Part shown: piece by piece, positions 41,055-51,211 of the stretch
Layout of the letters: each line of letters begins with the position of its first letter
Numbering within the stretch: position 1 is the stretch's first letter
Assembly: GCA_963833505.1 (NCBI GenBank)
Contig: CAWHYG010000015.1
Coordinates: forward strand, 248,001 to 312,000
Source: CAWHYG01 sp963833505
GTDB lineage: Bacteria > Eisenbacteria > RBG-16-71-46 > CAIMUX01
Reading direction: 5' to 3'
Length of the DNA: 64,000 nt
Position numbers and translations under genes: made by a program
Notes under the pieces: generated by a model
What the model was told of the DNA's origin: nothing
The model's database searches: none
What the model saw: only the letters and a program-made list of their open reading frames with translations

Positions 41055-42194
41055 CCGCACTACTCATGGTCCTCTTGGTTGTCCTCTTCGTGATTGTCGA
41101 CGTCGTCGTCCGCGGGGTGTCCAAACGGATGGAGGCGTCCCGGGCGAAAAGGGAGCGCGCGGCTGTGCTCGAGAGCGCGCTCCAGCTCTCCTTCGCCGAT
41201 GAGGCCAAGAGCCTGAAGCGGGCTGAAGTGCCCAAGGCGCGCGCGCGCATCCTGGCGGTGGACGACGAGCCGGTCATCCTCGACAGCTTCCGCAAGATCC
41301 TCGTGCTCGCGGGATTCAGCGTGGACACGGTGGAGAACGGCCCGGAGGCGCTCACCCTGCTCAGGGCGCGGGACTATGACTTCCTCTTCACCGATCTCAA
41401 GATGCCGGGGATGGACGGGATCGAGGTGGTGAAATCGGCCAAGCACCTCAGGCCCGACCTGGACGTGGTCGTGATCACGGGATACGGCACGATCGAGAGC
41501 GCGGTCGAGACCATGCAGTTCGGCGCCATCGACTACGCCCAGAAGCCCTTCACGGAAGAGGAGCTGGTGGCGTTGACCGAACGGCTTCTGATCAAGCGGG
41601 AGGCGCGGCTCGAAGCGCAGCGCCGGCCGACCGTGCGCGTCGTGGCGCCAGCGGTGGCCGAGGGCGTGGCCGCCGGAGAGTACTGCGTTCCCGGCGGAGC
41701 CTTCGTCTACCCGGGTCACACCTGGGCCCGCATCGATCCCGACGGCCAGGTCTGGACCGGGCTCGATGATTTCGCCCGCAAGGCCTTGAAGGAAGTGATG
41801 CGCGTCGAGCTTCCCGCCGTGGGCACCAAGGTCAAGCGGGGCGATCCGCTCTTCACCGTCTTCCGCGACGGAGAGAAGGTCCGCTTCCGGGCTCCAGTCA
41901 GCGGCGAGGTCACGCAGGTGAATCCGGACCTGGCGCGGCTGCCGCATTCTGCTCCTGGAAAGCCCGTACGACCGGGGATGGGCTTGTCTCGTGCAGCCGG
42001 TGGAACTCAGCACGGAGCTGGAAGGACTGCGCATCGGAAAGCCGGTCGTGAACTGGTATCAGGACGAGGTCATGCGCCTGCGCGGCGGTTCGAAGGACGA
42101 GAAAGAGTGGAAGTGGGCCGAGCTGGAGACGCAGTTCTTCGGCCCGGGCGAGGCGGTGAATCTGCCGGTCACGGAAACCGTCACGCACAACTGA
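41051..42194 (+). CDS. Membrane-anchored response regulator fused to a GcvH-like domain (frameshifted)
   Basis: About 381 residues when joined. One N-terminal helix (ALLMVLLVVLFVIVDVVV) anchors a receiver domain at residues about 70-190 (ILAVDDEPVILDSF, DYDFLFTDLKMPGMDG, VITGYGTIES, YAQKPFTEEE). The C-terminal half is a glycine-cleavage-H-like fold (FVYPGHTWARIDPDGQVWTG, VKRGDPLFTVFRDGEKVRF, APVSGEVTQVN). The lysine before APVSG is not at the lipoyl spacing of true GcvH, so lipoylation is doubtful. One extra base near 41943 moves the last 85 residues (RILLLESPYDRGWACLVQPV) into the next frame, ending at 42194. The start overlaps the upstream regulator. It is likely the output of the heme sensor kinase. 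Confidence 0.8.
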
Positions 42195-42229
42195 GGCAGA
42201 TCCCCGAATCGCTACCGGTGCAGCGCTGA

Positions 42230-42262
42230 GCCGCGGCCGCAATTTCGGCCGGCTTCTTCTCT
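42230..42262 (+). terminator. Terminator of the cytochrome/kinase operon
   Basis: GCCGCGGCCG and CGGCCGGC fold around CAATTT (42230-42253), followed by TTCTTCTCT. It lies 36 bases after the operon's last stop. Confidence 0.55.
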
Positions 42263-42666
42263 GTCGCCCGAAGGAGTTCCTCGAGGTCACGCGGTACAAC
42301 ACCAGCGTTCTTTCCGCGAGATGTCGCTTCGCCAGGGCCCCCTCGATTGTCGGCTGACGGACCTGCAACCCGTCCGATCAAGCTTGAGACGACAACCCGC
42401 TGCTGCCGCGACGTGGCCGTAGGGACGGCTGCGCAGGATCTCGGAGGATTCCTCATTCTGGAGCGCTACGACTGCTCCGTGCTTCCACGATTGAGCGTCG
42501 CAAGACAAATGAGATTGGTCCACTCAGTTGAGATAAGAAGTATTTCTGGACAGCAACATTAGATTTCTGACAGACTATATTTGCGGAATTTCCTCTTCGG
42601 CCCAAGACAGGCCCGGAGGACACCCGGCGATCCAACAGCATGACGAACTGTCGAGGAGGATCTCTC
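42263..42666. other. Intergenic region before the type IX-like secreted protein
   Basis: No gene supported. Its right half (42500-42600) is AT-rich compared with the window, with TATATT at 42576-42581 as a possible -10 but no clear -35 at proper distance. GAGGAGG at 42652-42658 serves the next gene. Confidence 0.4.
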
Positions 42667-43746
42667 ATGATACGTTTTCTACGGGTTCTGGCGGTCGGAG
42701 CCGCCCTGGCGTCTCTCGGATTCGCTTGGCCGGCCATGGCCAGCGTGCCCAAGCTCGTTTTTGCCGAGGACTTCACGGCTACGTTCTGCGTGTATTGTCC
42801 GCGCGCCAACTGCGCCCTGGACACGGTCGGCCATCGCAATCCAGACGACTTTGCCTATCTGGAAACACACGGACACTTCAACCCGGCCGATCCGTTTGTC
42901 ACGGCCGAGACGACCGCCCGAATCAACCGTTACCACGTCAATGCCTATCCCTGGGTCTGGTTTGACGGCGTGATTTCCGAAGAGGGCGCCAACGTCTGCA
43001 CGGCGATGATTCCGGTCTACACCGCCGACCTCAATAGCCGCCTGAACGCCACCGACGGCGTCAGCCCGATCCAGATCTCCGGGTCCTTCAACGTCGACCC
43101 GATCAGCCAGCAGGCGACCCTGACGGCGAACTTCACCCTCGTCGATTCGGGTTCGTACACCGCGCATCAGGCGACCCTCTATGTCTATGAGGACAGCATT
43201 GCCTGCTGCACCGGCGTCGGCGGACAGGACGTCTGGGACAAGGTCGTCCGAATGGTGCGCTCCACTCCGCTGTCGCTGACGACTGATTCGCCGACCGGAA
43301 CGGTGACGCAGGTCTACCAGTTCGGGAGCATCACGCCGACCGTTACCCCCTCGCACCTCCACGCCTTCGCGGTGTACGAGGAGATCGCCGGCTCCATGAC
43401 GATCCTTCAGGCCAGCCGGTCCTTCTCGAGCGACCCGGCCGCGGCTCCCCCGCCGACGACGACCGACGCCCTGATGTTGACGGCCGGCCACAACCCGGTC
43501 CAGACCGAGGCGCGGCTCCGCTTCAACGTGCCGGCCGATGCCGCCGGGACGGTGCGCTTCTCCTTCCTCGACGCGGGCGGCCGGGTGGTTCGCACGTTGG
43601 ATCGCGGCCCGCAGAAGAGCGGCTCGGGTGAGGCGGTTTGGGATCTCCGGGACGACAGCGGCCGTCAGCTTCCGAACGGCTTCTACTTCGCCCGCATGTA
43701 CACGGCGAACGGCTCGGCCTCGACCAAGATTGTCGTCATGCGGTAA
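42667..43746 (+). CDS. Secreted protein with thioredoxin-like Cys pair and FlgD/type IX-like tail
   Basis: A 359-residue exported protein. GAGGAGG is well placed before the ATG at 42667. A signal peptide (VLAVGAALASLGFAWPAMAS) leads to a domain of about 220 residues that begins LVFAEDFTATFCVYCPRANC, which resembles the thioredoxin-like entry of Omp28-type proteins, with its Cys pair. The last 85 residues form a FlgD-like fold (FSFLDAGGRVVRTLDRG, GEAVWDLRDDSGRQLPNGFY, ending STKIVVMR) like type IX sorting domains. A function beyond secretion and possible thiol chemistry is not evident. A strong terminator follows. Confidence 0.78.
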   Translation: MIRFLRVLAVGAALASLGFAWPAMASVPKLVFAEDFTATFCVYCPRANCALDTVGHRNPDDFAYLETHGHFNPADPFVTAETTARINRYHVNAYPWVWFDGVISEEGANVCTAMIPVYTADLNSRLNATDGVSPIQISGSFNVDPISQQATLTANFTLVDSGSYTAHQATLYVYEDSIACCTGVGGQDVWDKVVRMVRSTPLSLTTDSPTGTVTQVYQFGSITPTVTPSHLHAFAVYEEIAGSMTILQASRSFSSDPAAAPPPTTTDALMLTAGHNPVQTEARLRFNVPADAAGTVRFSFLDAGGRVVRTLDRGPQKSGSGEAVWDLRDDSGRQLPNGFYFARMYTANGSASTKIVVMR

Positions 43747-43776
43747 AACGGAACGGCCCTGTCAAGGGGTCACCGG

Positions 43777-43810
43777 GGCCACTCTCCGCCGAGGCGAGGG
43801 TGGCCTTTTT
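43777..43810 (+). terminator. Rho-independent terminator after the type IX-like protein
   Basis: GGCCAC (43777-43782) pairs with GTGGCC (43800-43805) with further pairing inside the stem, followed by TTTTT (43806-43810). Confidence 0.75.
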
Positions 43811-43925
43811 CTGTCTCAGGACACCTCGATGACCTCGCTTGGCCGGATCGGTGCCTGGCCGATCCGTGCGGTCGACCACCCGGAGATACTCCCGATCCAG
43901 GGCGAAGGTGCGGTCGGAGATTTCG

Positions 43926-44597
43926 CTACTCGCACAGCGCCCGCGGGAAGAGCACGTGGTTCTCGAGATGGATGTGATCCATCAAGTCCGTCTGGAGCTG
44001 CTCGAGCCGCAGGTATAGAGCCCGCCAGGTGGGGCAGGCTTCCGGCGGAGGCGTGTAGTCGGCGGTGAGCTCGCGCGTGCGCGCGAGGTTCGCTCCGTGC
44101 TCGTCGTGCTCCATCTCCATCACCTGGATCGGGCCGGCCGCGCGGGCGCCATGCCCGGCGATGATCATCGGAAAGAGGATCTTCTCCTCCTTCTCCAGGT
44201 GCGAGAGCACCGACTCGTGGATGCCGGCCAGGTGCCGCGCCAGGCCGCGCGGACAGGAATCCTTTTCGGCGTGCTTCTGCTCGACCGTCTCCGCCATCCG
44301 CCGCAGCTCCGGCAGCTCGCGCTTCAAGGGCTCATGGTACCGCTCGAGGATGTGCTGGATGATCGCCGCCAGAGGTTGATGCTCGAACGACACCGAGGTC
44401 CCGGGCTCCTGGGCCCGAATGGACTCAAGAACGGATTCCGCATCCAGATTCTTCTCGCGGCAGGCATCTTGGAGGGTCCGGCGCCCGCCGCAGCAGTAAT
44501 CCAGGCCGGTAGCCTGAAACACGCGCGATGCCGCGGGCACCGCGACTGCGATGTCCGCCAGGGTCTGGTCGGCGCTCAGGTTCATGTCGTTCTTCAT
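43926..44597 (-). CDS. ytfE: Iron-sulfur repair di-iron protein (RIC/YtfE/ScdA)
   Basis: A 223-residue protein that repairs iron-sulfur clusters damaged by nitric oxide or oxidants. Residues about 8-55 form the ScdA N-terminal domain with the signature TGLDYCCGGRRTLQDAC. The rest is a hemerythrin-like four-helix bundle carrying the di-iron ligands: HILERYHEPL, HLAGIHESVLSHLEKEEK, EMEHDEHG, DHIHLENHVLFPR. The ATG at 44597 follows GGAGGTCAGAA, a better start than longer in-frame ones. It is divergent from norR, the textbook arrangement for a nitric-oxide-induced gene. Confidence 0.92.
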   Translation of the reverse strand: MKNDMNLSADQTLADIAVAVPAASRVFQATGLDYCCGGRRTLQDACREKNLDAESVLESIRAQEPGTSVSFEHQPLAAIIQHILERYHEPLKRELPELRRMAETVEQKHAEKDSCPRGLARHLAGIHESVLSHLEKEEKILFPMIIAGHGARAAGPIQVMEMEHDEHGANLARTRELTADYTPPPEACPTWRALYLRLEQLQTDLMDHIHLENHVLFPRALCE

Positions 44598-44774
44598 TTC
44601 TGACCTCCGATTTGTTGCGGGCATCCTGTCGTCTCTTGTCGGCGTTCCGTCGTCGATCACGGTTCGGCACGGGTGGTCATCACGCGGGCCTTCCCGTGAC
44701 TGCCGCCTCGATTCAGGTGGGCTCCTCAACCGACGGCTTCCTCGTTGCTTCGTAACGTCCTCGTCCGGGATGAC

Positions 44775-44789
44775 GCAGGTTTGGTGCCA
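44775..44789 (-). promoter_or_regulatory. Candidate sigma-54 promoter for the RIC gene
   Basis: On the minus strand TGGCAC, five bases, then CTGC matches the -24/-12 consensus (TGGCAC-N5-TTGC) except for one base. It faces the RIC gene, giving a leader of about 170 bases. The divergent NorR-type activator works only with sigma-54, which supports the call. Confidence 0.6.
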
Positions 44790-44800
44790 GCCGATCTCGC

Positions 44801-44852
44801 GTTGAAAGCAAATGAGTTGCAGAGTTGGCCGGCTCGACGTTATCGTTTCAAC
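44801..44852. promoter_or_regulatory. Inverted repeats, candidate NorR-binding region
   Basis: GTTGAAA (44801-44807) and TTTCAAC (44846-44852) are perfect inverted heptamers 38 bases apart, lying upstream of the sigma-54 promoter and just before norR. They do not match the E. coli NorR site closely, so binding is a guess from position. Confidence 0.35.
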
Positions 44853-44869
44853 AACAGGAGGATGTTGTC

Positions 44870-46612
<1,743 letters not shown>

Positions 46613-46769
46613 TCCTCCCGCGCCTGGCGTGGAAGCTCGGCCAGATCGGAGGCGGCGAAACGCTCACGCCGGAGTCGACATTGATTGCGATCGGAGCCTG
46701 CCGATTCGAGACGTCGACCACCCGCAGGCCGGAGGCGGAGACAAAGGGGAGGTCCAGCGCAACGCCTCG

Positions 46770-48875
46770 CTATTGATACAGGCTCTTGATCCTCCCCCAG
46801 GTCTGGATGGAAACCGGAACGGCCTTGCCGAGCACGTACGCGCCGATTCCGAGAGCCCGGGTCGGGACCCAGATGATCGACGGATCCGTCCACCCGGCCG
46901 GATAGCCGATTCCAGGGACGACGTTCGTGCGCGGCTTGCCCCCGGGTCCGTCCAGATCGGCTCCGACCAACCAGCCGCCCGAGGCGTTCGGCCACTCGCC
47001 CCAGTACCCGACGAAGAAATCACCGCTTACCGGCTCGTTGGAGGTGTCGATGTCATGCAAAGTGACGGTCGGCCAGATTCCCGGAGCCGAGATCGAAATC
47101 CCCAGATCCACCCCGATCACGCTGGTCGGATTGCACCCGTCGGAATTCCACAGGTAGGCGTCGAGCTTCTGGCCGGTGTAGAAGCCGGCAGTGGTCGTCA
47201 GAGCGTACCGTTGGCCGCAGACGGTCCCGGTCGCGTTGTAGCCTTCGGCGAAAGCCCCATAGCAAGGCGCGATCTCGCCGCCGTACCACCAGCCGTAACC
47301 ACTCTCGTACGTCCCGTCGGCGTTCATGAGCAGGTCTGCGCCGGGGCAGCGATTCGCTCGCCCATCCGCCCTGATGCTGCCGGATCCCATGCCGACCGAT
47401 CGTGCCGCCTTCCCGCCGCGGGGGAGCATCCGTTTCTTGGATTGCATTTCCTGGCAGGGATTGGGTGAGCACGTCCAGTTCGGACCCAGCCAGGAACCGG
47501 AACAGCCGGCCTGTGTCGTCATGGCGCAGGCGCCGCAGCTGCAGCAGGCCCCCAGGCCCAGCAGACAGGGGTTCGGGGTGCACCTGGTGCCCGGGCCCAG
47601 CCACCGGCCCTGGCAACCCAACTGCAGGGTGACGGTGCAGATGCCGTCGATGCAGCAAGCGCCCAGCGAATACTCGATCGGACAGGGATTCGGATCGCAC
47701 GTGGCATAGGATCCCAGCCACAGGCCCTGGCAACCAGCCCGGTTCGTAACCGCACAGGTTCCATCGTGGAGTTCGCAGCAGGCGCCGTTCGGCTGAGGGC
47801 AGGGGTTCGGGTCGCACGTCGTGTTTGCCCCCATCCACTGCCCCTGGCAACCCGCCTCGGTCGTGATCTTGCAGTCGCCGGTGATGCAGCACGCTCCGCC
47901 CGGTGCGCATGGGTTCGGATCGCAGGTCGTGTTCGCCCCCATCCACTGCCCCTGGCAGACTCTCTGTATCGTGATCGTGCAGACGCCGCTGATACAGCAC
48001 GCCCCACCCAAAGGGCATGGATCCGGGCTGCACGGCACGTTCGACCCCAGCCAGATCCCTCCTTGCAGCGAACAGTCTCCCGAGCTCAGAACGCGGCAGG
48101 TTCCGTCATTGAAGCAGCAGGCGCCCGGCGGCTGCGGGCAGGGATTGGGGGCGCACACGGTGTTGTCTCCCCGATAGGACCCGCCGTGGACGGCGCAGTC
48201 GCCCGCCGTGTAGACGATGCAGCTTCCGTCCGGGAAACAACAGGCGCCGACGAACGACGGGCAGGGGTTGTTGCCGGCCGTGTTGAACCCCAAGATTCCG
48301 TAGGCGTAGATCGGATCCACGTTCGGCGGAAGGGAATCATCGGTGAAGGCTCCCCCCAGCGACGGGTTCGGCCCGAGGGCGAAGGTGCCGGGACCGCCGG
48401 AGGTATACCCGGCGAACCAATAGCACTCCACGAGGGTCGCGGTCTGGGGGACGTCCCAGACCAACGCGTTCCCGGTTCCCGAGCCCGGCCACGCATGGTC
48501 AGGAATCTCCGTGTCCGCGCAGAGACCGTACCCATGGGCCGGTAGCGCGACGTTGGTGGCGTAGGTGAGCCCGAAACTGACGCCCTTGAGACGGGGGCTG
48601 CTCCCGTCGGCGAAGGCGGCATAGACCTTCCACACCTTGATGGCGCCGGGACCGGATCCATCGATGCGGCTCACGGAGCCGGCGCAGGAAGACAAGGGAG
48701 CGATGCCGCAATAGTCGGTCGTGTCCGTGGTATACGAGAGGCCGGGATAATGGACGATCAGCGTCCCCCCGGCATTCGGCCCGGCCAGGGCGGTCGCGGC
48801 CAGGCCGCCCGAAAGCGCCATCGGCATCAGAAGGGCAATCGCCACCCGCCCGCAAACACCCAGCATCCGTTCCAT
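46770..48875 (-). CDS. Secreted GACC-module protein, paralog 1 (seven modules)
   Basis: A 701-residue exported protein. The signal peptide ends at ALAG, followed by PNAGGTLIVHYPGLSYTTDT and an N-terminal domain of about 180 residues (IKVWKVYAAFADGSSPRLKG, LVECYWFAGY). Seven Cys-rich modules of about 37 residues follow (GACC, then C-x7-C, then a C-x3-C end such as CDPNPCP). The C-terminal domain (LLMNADGTYESGYGWWYGG, GAFAEGYNATGTVCGQ, SGDFFVGYWGEWP) ends with VPVSIQTWGRIKSLYQ. Each module has six Cys, suggesting three disulfides. Of the three adjacent paralogs it diverges most. The ATG at 48875 has AAAGGAACG upstream. The function is unknown; a surface-exposed or released protein is inferred. 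Confidence 0.75.
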   Translation of the reverse strand: MERMLGVCGRVAIALLMPMALSGGLAATALAGPNAGGTLIVHYPGLSYTTDTTDYCGIAPLSSCAGSVSRIDGSGPGAIKVWKVYAAFADGSSPRLKGVSFGLTYATNVALPAHGYGLCADTEIPDHAWPGSGTGNALVWDVPQTATLVECYWFAGYTSGGPGTFALGPNPSLGGAFTDDSLPPNVDPIYAYGILGFNTAGNNPCPSFVGACCFPDGSCIVYTAGDCAVHGGSYRGDNTVCAPNPCPQPPGACCFNDGTCRVLSSGDCSLQGGIWLGSNVPCSPDPCPLGGACCISGVCTITIQRVCQGQWMGANTTCDPNPCAPGGACCITGDCKITTEAGCQGQWMGANTTCDPNPCPQPNGACCELHDGTCAVTNRAGCQGLWLGSYATCDPNPCPIEYSLGACCIDGICTVTLQLGCQGRWLGPGTRCTPNPCLLGLGACCSCGACAMTTQAGCSGSWLGPNWTCSPNPCQEMQSKKRMLPRGGKAARSVGMGSGSIRADGRANRCPGADLLMNADGTYESGYGWWYGGEIAPCYGAFAEGYNATGTVCGQRYALTTTAGFYTGQKLDAYLWNSDGCNPTSVIGVDLGISISAPGIWPTVTLHDIDTSNEPVSGDFFVGYWGEWPNASGGWLVGADLDGPGGKPRTNVVPGIGYPAGWTDPSIIWVPTRALGIGAYVLGKAVPVSIQTWGRIKSLYQ

Positions 48876-49009
48876 CCCAACGTTCCTTTCGTCGGCCCCA
48901 CCGGGCGGCCTGCAACGCAGGACGCGGCAGGCGTGATCGGACCGGTGGCCGGGCCCCATGGGGCGGTGAGCAAAAGAAAGCGGCCGCCGGACGGGACTTT
49001 CGAGCGCCA

Positions 49010-51091
49010 TTAGTGATACAGGCTCTTGATCCTCCCCCAGGTCTGGATCGAGACGGGAACCGGGGGCGGGGGACCCGTAAGCACGTAAGCACCGATCCCG
49101 ATGGCCTGGGTCGGACCCCAGATCAACGACACGTCGTTCCAACCGGTCGGATAGCCGACGCCGGGCGCGATGTTCGTCCGCGGCTGGCCGCCGAACCCGT
49201 CGAGGTCAGCACCGATGTACCAACCGGCCATCGCGCCCGGCCACTCGCCCCAGTAGCCGACGAAGAAGTTGCCGGAGATCCGTACATCCGTCGTGTTGAT
49301 GTCGGTCAACGCGAATTCCGGCCATACCGCAGGTTGGCTGATGTTGATACCCGGGTCCACGTGGATGACGCTGGTCGGGTTGTTGCCGTCGGAGTTCCAC
49401 AGGTAGGCGTCGAGTTTCTGGCAGTTGAACATCCCGGACGACGTCGTCAAGGCGTACTGCTGGCCGCAGACGCTTCCGGTCGCATTGTAGCCTTCGGCGA
49501 AGGCGCCGTAATACGGCGCGACCTGTCCGCCGTACCACCAGGTGTATCCATTCTCGTAGCTGCCATCGGAATTCAACATGAACGTTGACCCAGCACAAGG
49601 ATTGGTTCGGGAACCCGGCCGGATCACCCCATGCCCGACGCCGACCGAGCCGGCCGCCCGTCCGCCATGCGACCGGCCGGCGTTGGTATACCGCTTGGCC
49701 ATCGGGCACGGATCCGGATTGCAGGTCGTGCCCGCGCCCATCCACTGGCCCTGGCAGTCGGCCTGTGTGGTGACGGTACATTGGCCGCAAACGCAACAGG
49801 CGCCCGTCGGCTGCGTGCAGGGATTGGGGCTGCAAGTCGTGCCCGGACCCATCCACGCGCCCTGGCAACTCGCCTGCGTCGTGATGGTGCAGTCCGCGTT
49901 GATGCAGCAGGCGCCGGTGGCCGGGGGGCACGGATTCGGAATGCACACGGTGTTCCCGCCCATCCACTGGCCCTGGCAGTTCGCCTGGGTCGTGACGGTG
50001 CAGGCTCCGTTGATGCAACAGGCGCCGGCCGGGGGACACGGATTCGGGTTGCACGTCGTGTTCGCGCCCAGCCACTGGCCCTGGCAGTTCGCCTGGGTCG
50101 TGATCGTGCAGGCTCCGTTGATGCAACAGGCGCCCACCGGAGGTTGCGGACACGGGTTCGGCGTGCAGGTCGTTCCCGCGCCCTGCCAAACGCCCTTGCA
50201 ATTCTTCTGCAAGGTGATCGTGCAGGTTCCGTCAGACGCGCAACACGCGCCCGGCTGCGGACACGGATTCGGCGTGCAGGTCGTCCCCGCGCCCTGCCAG
50301 TTGCCCGTGCAGTTCTTCTGCAAGGTGATCGTGCAGCTTCCGTCTGACGCACAGCACGCGCCCGTCGGCTGCGGACAGGGGTTGGGGTCGCACGAGGTGC
50401 CGTTCCCCAGATAGGATCCGCCGTGGCTGGCGCAGTCTCCCGCCGTGGACATGATGCAGGTCCCGTCCGGGAAACAGCACGCGCCCGCGATCACGGGACA
50501 GGGGTCACTTCCACCGGTGTTGAAGCCCATTGCCCCGTAGGCGTAGATCTCGTCGACCTTCGGCGGGATGGAGTCGTCGGTGAACGCTCCCCCGAGCGAC
50601 GGGTTCGGTCCGAGCGCGAAGGTGCCGGCACCTCCGATGACGTACCCGGCGAACCAATAACACTCCACCAGAGTGCCGGTCTGCGGGTTGTCCCAGAATA
50701 CGGAGTCGCCTGTCCCCGACCGCGGCCAGGTGTTGTCCGGGAACTCGACATCCCCGCAGGTGCCGTATCCCTGGGCTGGAATCCTGACATTGCCGGAATA
50801 GGTGATCCCGAAGCTCAGGCCCTTGAGGCGGGGGCTGCTGCCGACGACGAAGGCCGCGTAGACCTTCCAGACCTTGATGGCCGACGGGCCGGACCCGTCG
50901 ATCTCGCTCACGGCCTCAGCGCAGGAAGACAGCGGCGCCACGCCGCAATAGTCGGTCGTGCCCGGGACGTAAGCGAGTCCTGGGTAATGAACGATCAGCG
51001 TTCCGCCGGCATTCGGCCCGGCCATCGCGACCGCGGCCAGAACAACCAGCCCAGCAAGCGGCATCAAGAGGACAGTCGCCCAAGACCTCAT
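49010..51091 (-). CDS. Secreted GACC-module protein, paralog 2 (seven modules)
   Basis: A 693-residue relative of the neighbouring paralogs. The N-terminus (MRSWATVLLMPLAGLVVLAA) is nearly identical to that of paralog 3, as are the bases just before the start, so these two arose by recent duplication. The layout is signal peptide, N-terminal domain, seven GACC modules, and the C-terminal domain (FMLNSDGSYENGYTWWYGGQ) ending in SIQTWGRIKSLYH. Modules two and three are near copies (GACCASDGSC/GACCASDGTC plus TITLQKNC). The ATG at 51091 follows GGAGAGAAG. About 135 bases separate it from paralog 1 downstream, so the genes could be one transcript. Confidence 0.78.
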   Translation of the reverse strand: MRSWATVLLMPLAGLVVLAAVAMAGPNAGGTLIVHYPGLAYVPGTTDYCGVAPLSSCAEAVSEIDGSGPSAIKVWKVYAAFVVGSSPRLKGLSFGITYSGNVRIPAQGYGTCGDVEFPDNTWPRSGTGDSVFWDNPQTGTLVECYWFAGYVIGGAGTFALGPNPSLGGAFTDDSIPPKVDEIYAYGAMGFNTGGSDPCPVIAGACCFPDGTCIMSTAGDCASHGGSYLGNGTSCDPNPCPQPTGACCASDGSCTITLQKNCTGNWQGAGTTCTPNPCPQPGACCASDGTCTITLQKNCKGVWQGAGTTCTPNPCPQPPVGACCINGACTITTQANCQGQWLGANTTCNPNPCPPAGACCINGACTVTTQANCQGQWMGGNTVCIPNPCPPATGACCINADCTITTQASCQGAWMGPGTTCSPNPCTQPTGACCVCGQCTVTTQADCQGQWMGAGTTCNPDPCPMAKRYTNAGRSHGGRAAGSVGVGHGVIRPGSRTNPCAGSTFMLNSDGSYENGYTWWYGGQVAPYYGAFAEGYNATGSVCGQQYALTTSSGMFNCQKLDAYLWNSDGNNPTSVIHVDPGINISQPAVWPEFALTDINTTDVRISGNFFVGYWGEWPGAMAGWYIGADLDGFGGQPRTNIAPGVGYPTGWNDVSLIWGPTQAIGIGAYVLTGPPPPVPVSIQTWGRIKSLYH

Positions 51092-51211
51092 TTCGCACGC
51101 TTCTCTCCGCGGCCCCGGCCGATGGCCGGAGCCTCGCGTCATGCGGTCGCCACCGGGCTTTCGTCCCGATCGCTTGTCAGCGAATCTCGCCAGCCTCCCG
51201 AACGGCCCGGG

